This document shows, piece by piece, positions 58,264 to 64,000 of a stretch of 64,000 nucleotides of DNA. The DNA lies in the NCBI GenBank assembly GCA_027924585.1, contig BSBM01000007.1, forward strand, positions 7,596,001-7,660,000, given 5' to 3'. Both the position numbers and the translations under genes were made by a program. The stretch is from Larix kaempferi (taxonomy: Eukaryota; Streptophyta; Pinopsida; Pinales; Pinaceae). Numbering within the stretch: position 1 is the first letter of the stretch; each line of letters starts with the position of its first letter. The notes beneath the pieces were generated by a model. The model saw only the letters and a list, made by a program, of their open reading frames with translations, searched no databases and was not told the DNA's origin.

Positions 58264-58960
58264 AGAATGGGTATAAAGACTCACAACCCTTGGGACTAAG
58301 GGGGTGTACACTACCTCAAACGTGGACAAACTACCATAGTTATAACCACAAGACCAAAAACATAAAATGCGGTCCAAATCAATATATGCAATATCTCAAT
58401 GTAACTACCTCATATATGCAATATCTCCTTGTAACTACCTCATATATGCAATAGCTCCTTGTAACTACCTCTTGAAACTCAAATAATACCACCAAAAGGT
58501 ATGATAGCATGTAATCTTCCAAAGTAAGGTCAGGAGGGTGGTATCTAGTAAGGTACAAGTAAAAAAAAAAAGAATGGGTATAAAGACTCACAACCCTTGG
58601 GACTAAGGGGGTGTACACTACCTCAAACGTGGAAAAACTACCATAGTTATAACCACAAGACCAAAAGCATAAAAGGCAGTCCAAATCAATATATGCAATA
58701 TCTCCTTGTAACTACCTCATATATGCAATATCTCCTTGTAACTACCTCATATATGCAATATCTCCTTGTAACTACCTCATATATGCAATATCTCCTTGTA
58801 ACTACCTCTTGAAACTCAAATAGTACCACCAAAAGGTATGATATCATGCAATCTTCCAAACTAAGGTCAGGAGGGTGGTACGAAGTGGGTATAACTTAGA
58901 CACATAACAATTTGGAGAAGGTGGGTGTACCTCAAATGTGGACAAGCTACCATAGTACCC
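58264..58960. repeat. Nested tandem repeat: about 307-bp units containing 30-bp units
   Basis: The large unit starts at AGAATGGGTATAAAGACTCA (58264 and 58571). A third, diverged part follows near 58890-58985. Inside the large unit sits a 30-bp unit ATATGCAATATCTCCTTGTA plus ACTACCTCAT, three times at about 58382-58471 and four times at about 58689-58808. The extra copy partly explains the length difference between the large units. Confidence 0.9.
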
Positions 58961-61900
58961 ACAAGACCTAAAACATAAAAGGTGGTACAAATCAAATGAT
59001 ATCCCAATACTAGTAAAACACCCAAAAGGTAAAAGGCAAGGTACCACAAAAATATTATCGACAAAATGAAAGGACCATAAGACAATCAACCAAGGTGGGG
59101 TACAACCATTCATCTCTCTCTCAAATGTACCATTGTTCCATATAACTTGAAAGACCATCATCACAGTAAACGAAAAAGTCCACACGAGTGATGTGATCAC
59201 GTGGTCCTCTAGACTACTCCTACAGTCAAGCATTAGTGGCTCCATGAAGGGGTGTTCAGTCCCTTTAGAAGACCATCTAACTCAACCATCTCGAAGACCT
59301 AGGAGAAGAGGACATCACACATTATCAAATAAGTATTGGTAACTACCATGTATGAACTCAAAAACCCTAAAGCAACCGAGCGCGCAGAAGGGGAGCTATG
59401 AAAAGACAAGGCTCGCAGGCCAAAAAAACAAGCTCAAAAAACTATACTGGGACCGATGTCACAGTAAGCGAGCTGAAACAAAACTGGCCAGAATGCCAAC
59501 AAGTAGCACTAAAAATAAAAAGACCCTCTAAAAAGGTGAAAATGCAAGCAAGCTTCCTAACTAGGAACTAGAGACCTCGACAAATCGTATCCTTCGCAAG
59601 GTGATGAAATCCAAGTCGAACAATACGAAGTAAGAGACCGAATTTGAAGGATATCCCTCTACCGAAAGGGATCCTGGGTAAAAGAGCCATAGTAGAAAAG
59701 TCACTAAGCTACCACGTTCATGACACGTTGGAAAAGGTTTTCGACACTTCTGCCTTATCACCCTTGTATCACCAGTATGGTGGCCAGAGAATACAAGGAA
59801 GACAATGATCGATGTTGCCTTAGGGATAAGTGGAGTGCAGCATTCCACATAGTCCATCTGGTTCTCAATCTCGTGGTGGTTTAACCCCTGAAACAACAGG
59901 AGGCCCCTCCAAAAACTGGTGTATGACCGTGTCAACAAATACTAGAGGATTTTGGTTCCCTAGAGGACAACAACTATGTCTCAAATGATAATGACAAGGG
60001 GGAATTATTTGGATGCCTATCCCCGGTGTCCTACCTAACTACCAAATTCTTTTGATTTCCTCAATTGAGGTTATGGTGTTTTTAGTTAAGGGGTGTAAAT
60101 TTTAGTGGTTGTATTACTCAATCGGGTGATGGAAGTGAAACTCATGGTGTGATGATTGACTCAAACCATGCAAATGAATATGAATAAAGTAAGCCTTTCC
60201 TTTCAATGAATGCTAGCTAAGGTAAGGAGAGAGTTCTTTCAAACTATAACTACTATTTCAAATTAAATGAATGCAACAAGTGTTCAAGTTCATTCATGGG
60301 ACCTCAAGGAGAGATTCAGATATACTCAAGTCATGCAAATGAATTCATCACATAAAACAAAGTGATAAAAAATATAAGGAATTGTACATATCCATGTTCA
60401 TAATTTTCTAGGAACACTTATAACATTCTTCAATAATTGCACAGGAGAAGGTCACAGTTGGAGCCAACTACATATTTTCCCCAGTTATACGTGGACTTTA
60501 AGTAGCATTTGTCAGTATGCTATGCATGTAGACAGCAGTTTAAATGATGAAATGACATACACACTACTTATACCAAGACTGAAACTTTAATTAGATTTGC
60601 TATCTGTGGTGGACACGTGTGCTAGTTTTAATTTCTAAATTAGCTTTCTGAAAGTATAAATGCATGTGACTTCTTGTTCTAGGTAGTTATGTGGAGTTCT
60701 TGATGTATGCATACTCAGGAAACAGTTGAACAAGGTGTATGAGGTGTGCCCTGGTCAATAAGTGTTAGTTGATTATTGGCAGAAAGGTATAAAAGAAAGC
60801 AACCGTTTCCATCTAAAAGACAGCAGTTTGAAGTCAAAACAATGAGTTCAATATCAATTCCTTACAAATATGACTTATATGTGCATGCACGTGAGTTATC
60901 ATAGTGGTTAAGGCATAGCAATCAATGGTCAAGATATGGGGCACTTGCATGACATAAATGGCTCGGCAGTTACACCATAACGAACTGATGATTACAGAAT
61001 TCTTTTGGAGAGAAGATCAGGATGTCTGTCTGAACTCATGGATAAACTCATACAAGAACAGGTGCATCCAGCTTATGAAGAATGATTAAGGCCTCAAGAT
61101 TTAAATTGGAACATTAGTGAAACTACAAATAGGTTGTAATTACACGCCAAAATTATTATTATATACATGCAGTTTGGACAAAGGGAGTATTGACACTTCT
61201 ATCTTGGTGCTATTTCCAAGATCAAGTGGAGTATTGGCAGTTTAGGTTTTATTCAGTGCTAGTAAAACACTAAACAGAAAGTGACCAGTAGTTGTGCTTG
61301 AGTTTACTAGGTTAAAAGAGCTTGCACATGCACTCAGAGAGGGCACATTGACTTCGGTCAATTGGAGCTTATAAAGTGATTTTCAAGGTTCATTGTAAAG
61401 GGGGAATCCTATAGATTGCCTATGGTAATTCCAGATTGACAGTTGAATAAAGCTAGTTTTTTTATCCACATATTTTTTCCTATTTTCCTATGTGCTTAAT
61501 CTTTGGACAGTGCAATCTTGACTTATTTCTGGTGCATGTTGTTAGGGATAGTTTGCAGATTGGAAGATTACTTTCTCTGATTTGTACTAAGTATTGCAGG
61601 TTTTAGCTAGCAATCCCAACCCCTCGTGGCGTGTAGAGTGGGAAACCACTCTTTAGCTCCCTCGTGGTGACTAAGACAAAGTTGTCATCAGCCCAAACCC
61701 AATTATTCAAAGTTACACCCTGTTCGTGGCGAGATTCTTCCATCTTGGAAGCCTTGCCCCTATTCTTCATCTCCCTTTGGACAATTGTTCTATCCCACCT
61801 TTTGACCCTGTATAACTCAATTTAGCACCTAAATGGAAAATTCTCGATCCACTACTGCTATCAAGTGCAACTTCAGAAGAGAAGCACCACTGTCACCTTA

Positions 61901-62169
61901 GTGCTTGACTTTCCTCTTTTAGGCCAGCTCTCAAGGCCAAGAAAATCCTCCCTATGGGTTGATTGGATATTAGGTTTTGGGAGAGCTAAGGGAAAAGAGA
62001 TCAACTTGCTTTAGATGTGAAGCATGAATTGTTAAGTTAATTTCCCAAAGTAATCATTCAATCACTTTGAACTTGTAATGACCAACAGATTAAACACTAA
62101 GATTGCTGACAGCCACTAGGGATCAACAACGTATGCCCCAGCAAGGCCCATAGGCTCAGAGTAGAGGCC
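58961..62169. other. Intergenic; no gene recognised
   Basis: Scattered short frames without family resemblance. Composition is near average for the window. The stretch 61600-61960 is more GC-balanced and could be a decayed exon or LTR piece. Confidence 0.4.
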
Positions 62170-63290
62170 AAAGACAGATTGGATAGTCCTATTCCTATGG
62201 ATACTGATTCTGAAGATAAGCATAATGACGGGGTTGGAACTAGTGGATTGTCTCTTGAAAATATGAGTAATGAACGCTTTCTAAAATTAAGCATTTCACA
62301 TGCCATGGTGTTTGTGCATCTGGCAATGGAAAATCCATAAACTTGTAGAATATTTGTTGAGAAAAAGGGAATTGAATCCCTTATGAGGTTCTTGACTCTT
62401 CCAAGTATTCCCCTATCTTCAAAAGGGATGTCTGTAGCTGTGCACATGGTTGCAGTTTGCAAAGCATTCACACAACAACACTCAGTTGCCCTTGCAAGGG
62501 TATTTTGTGCTCATCTGAAGGAACATCTCAAGACTACATTAAATGTTTTGGATCATGTTGCAGGGACTAATTTATTAGCTGCAAAAGATGGATTGAATCG
62601 GAAAGTATTTTGGTTCTTGTTTGTGGTACAATTTTTTGTCTTTCTAGCTGATGATACTAAAGAGAATCGATGGCTAGTAGCATTAACGACAGTTTGGAAA
62701 TGATAGCAAGAATGTGCTTCTTGATATTGGGATGATACATCAAGAAATACTATGGCAAGTTGCACTTACTGAGGATTCAAAGGCACTGCTAAAGAAAGAT
62801 GATGGCAATGTTTCCAGCAGTGTCACAACTGATTTGGATGCACATGCAAATGAAATTGATGATCACTTGCCAACTTTTGTTGGACACTATGTGGATCTTA
62901 TTTTGAATCAACATAGGCAATCATCTGTTTGGAATGTTGAACCTCAACTTTTTTATCTAATACATCTATTTCATGATATTGGTCACATTGCTCGGCTTCA
63001 AAGAAGGTTGAACATTGATTCCTCTACCCGAGGACAACAAGCCTATGTTTGTCAAACACAGTATTCTCATTCCGATGAAGGCCCTTCCAGAATCAAAACG
63101 CAAGGCAATAAGAAAAAGTCACTACATTCTTTTTGCTAAGCAAAGGTCATTTTCAGTTCATATAAGTCATTTGTTTTCAGAACTAGGAAAAATGAATTGT
63201 CAGTCTTGCTTCCAAATTTGTAGCATCTACATTTTCAACCATCTTTCTGGATGATGAGAAGCATAATAGCTTCCATGGGAAATGACAAAG
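62170..63290 (+). pseudogene. UPL1/UPL2-type HECT E3 ubiquitin ligase fragment
   Basis: UPL1/2 are very large (about 3,700-residue) HECT ubiquitin ligases. This copy covers only a middle segment of the N-terminal armadillo-like region. Landmarks in order: PIPMDTDSEDK; LKLSISHAMVFVHLAMENP; after a TAA, TCRIFVEKKGIESLMRFLTL; PSIPLSSKGMSVAVHMV; KAFTQQHSVALARVFCAHLK; in another frame VLLDIGMIHQEILWQVALTE; SVWNVEPQLFYLIHLFHDIG; then a third frame SFSVHISHLFSELGK. At least one stop and two frameshifts occur. No intron interrupts it, but this part of UPL1 lies in long exons, so processed origin cannot be concluded. The HECT domain is absent. Confidence 0.8.
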
Positions 63291-64000
63291 AGGTGAGGGT
63301 GCCTAATCTTGTGAGCTCTTTGGACCTTTCTCAAAGGGTAAGTTCTGCATTCAATGGAGGAGATCATAATAGAAGGGTACGACCACATAAGTGCCATCAC
63401 AGGGGTTCTGATTCACACACAAGAAATGCCTTGAGTGGCAAATTTTTAGGCAGTGGTGTTCAAGTTTTCCCCAACTGGTATGAATTATGGCATCCCGAGG
63501 CTAGATATGTGGGTTGTATCTGGAGAGCCTCATCCGCAAGGTGTTCATGGATTTCCAGTGGCAGGGACTCCAATAGCTTGTAGCTTATGGCTTGCGTTTG
63601 AATAGCTTATATGGGTGAAGACAAACTTGCAATAACATTGTTTACCACAAGAAAAACAAAATTACAATACCAAATTAGAGATTTATACTCTGGATTGGAC
63701 CCCATAAAAATTAGGGCATCGTACTCACCAATTTGGGAGGCGCCATTGCTTCTTCTCGGAGTTGCTCCACTCTGGCTCAGTCTCAAATGCACGGCCACAA
63801 TCCCAATTTCCACATACAGGCTCAATATCCTCTGCTAACAGCTTAGTACCGGACTCAAATGCAAGGAACCACAATCCAAATTTGCATGTGCAGGGTGAAC
63901 ATCCTCTTCTCACAGCTCAACAAAGGTGATAGAAAGGTCACCGTGGGAGGTAACAGACATGGTCCGCAGAAGAACGGTCTCATGGGGAGGTAGTAGAAAG
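63291..64000. other. Unidentified sequence with a 76-bp tandem duplication
   Basis: 63773-63845 and 63849-63923 are diverged tandem copies (each has CTCAAATGCA..GGCCACAATCC-like sequence and ends in CTGCTAACAGCT or CTTCTCACAGCT). Read on the - strand, the two copies give related Cys/Trp-containing peptides (CKFGLWFLAFESG and CGNWDCGRAFETEPEW). A + strand frame at 63430-63580 (GSGVQVFP, YGIPRLDMWVVSGEPHPQG) looks gene-like but was not identified. Confidence 0.4.

Noticed and set aside
58382-58808. CRISPR-like array of 30-bp repeats
   Set aside because: Units are directly adjacent with no unique spacers, and the context is plant nuclear DNA; this is a plain tandem repeat.

Overview
The window looks like nuclear DNA of a land plant, most likely a seed plant and possibly a gymnosperm. 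It is AT-rich and intron-bearing. It holds decayed copies of plant genes (an ABA receptor of the PYR/PYL family, a TOPLESS-type co-repressor and a UPL1/UPL2-type HECT ubiquitin ligase) scattered among LTR retrotransposons, LINE remnants, CACTA-like termini and tandem repeats. The gymnosperm guess rests only on this pseudogene-rich, repeat-rich character. I see no intact ordinary host gene.

Region by region. 1-1.8 kb is the 3' end of a retroelement with LTR-like sequence. At 3.0-9.0 kb there is a CACTA-like terminus, a PYL fragment, a TOPLESS fragment that keeps introns and exon order, a tRNA-like sequence and a palindromic CACTA-type MITE. 9-13.6 kb is repeat-rich AT sequence. 13.6-14.9 kb is a 5'-truncated LINE tail (RNase H) plus a roughly 1 kb frame ending in a coiled coil.

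16.6-40.7 kb is the most striking part. A Ty1/copia-like remnant on the + strand (a gag UBN2-like segment near 20.4 kb, with its 3' polypurine tract and LTR at 40.4-40.7 kb) was interrupted by a Ty3-type element on the - strand (30713-39915). That element has both LTRs and a 5-bp target duplication CTCAG. It carries gag/protease remnants but no reverse transcriptase or integrase. Much later the left part was rearranged. Block A (16573-20881) and block B (20895-25774) are followed by an inverted A (25775-30083) and a second direct B (30084-34964), giving A-B-A(inverted)-B at about 99.8% identity by hand comparison. This is either a very recent complex duplication or an assembly artefact.

40.7-53.8 kb has more LTR debris: a tRNA-Met-type primer binding site at 44.85 kb, a Ty3-type LTR edge at 46.9 kb, and tandem arrays at 41.8, 51.4 and 52.3-53.8 kb, the last with a near-perfect hairpin. 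53.8-57.7 kb on the - strand is the most interesting gene. A SET-domain exon is followed by phase-0 mini-exons, then exons of a plant Ptta/En/Spm-type (Transposase_24-like) protein, with reading frame kept across most splice junctions. Two in-frame TAG codons interrupt it. 58.2-59 kb holds a nested tandem repeat, and 62.2-63.3 kb holds the UPL1-like pseudogene.

All family assignments were made by eye from remembered motifs. None was tested by database search.
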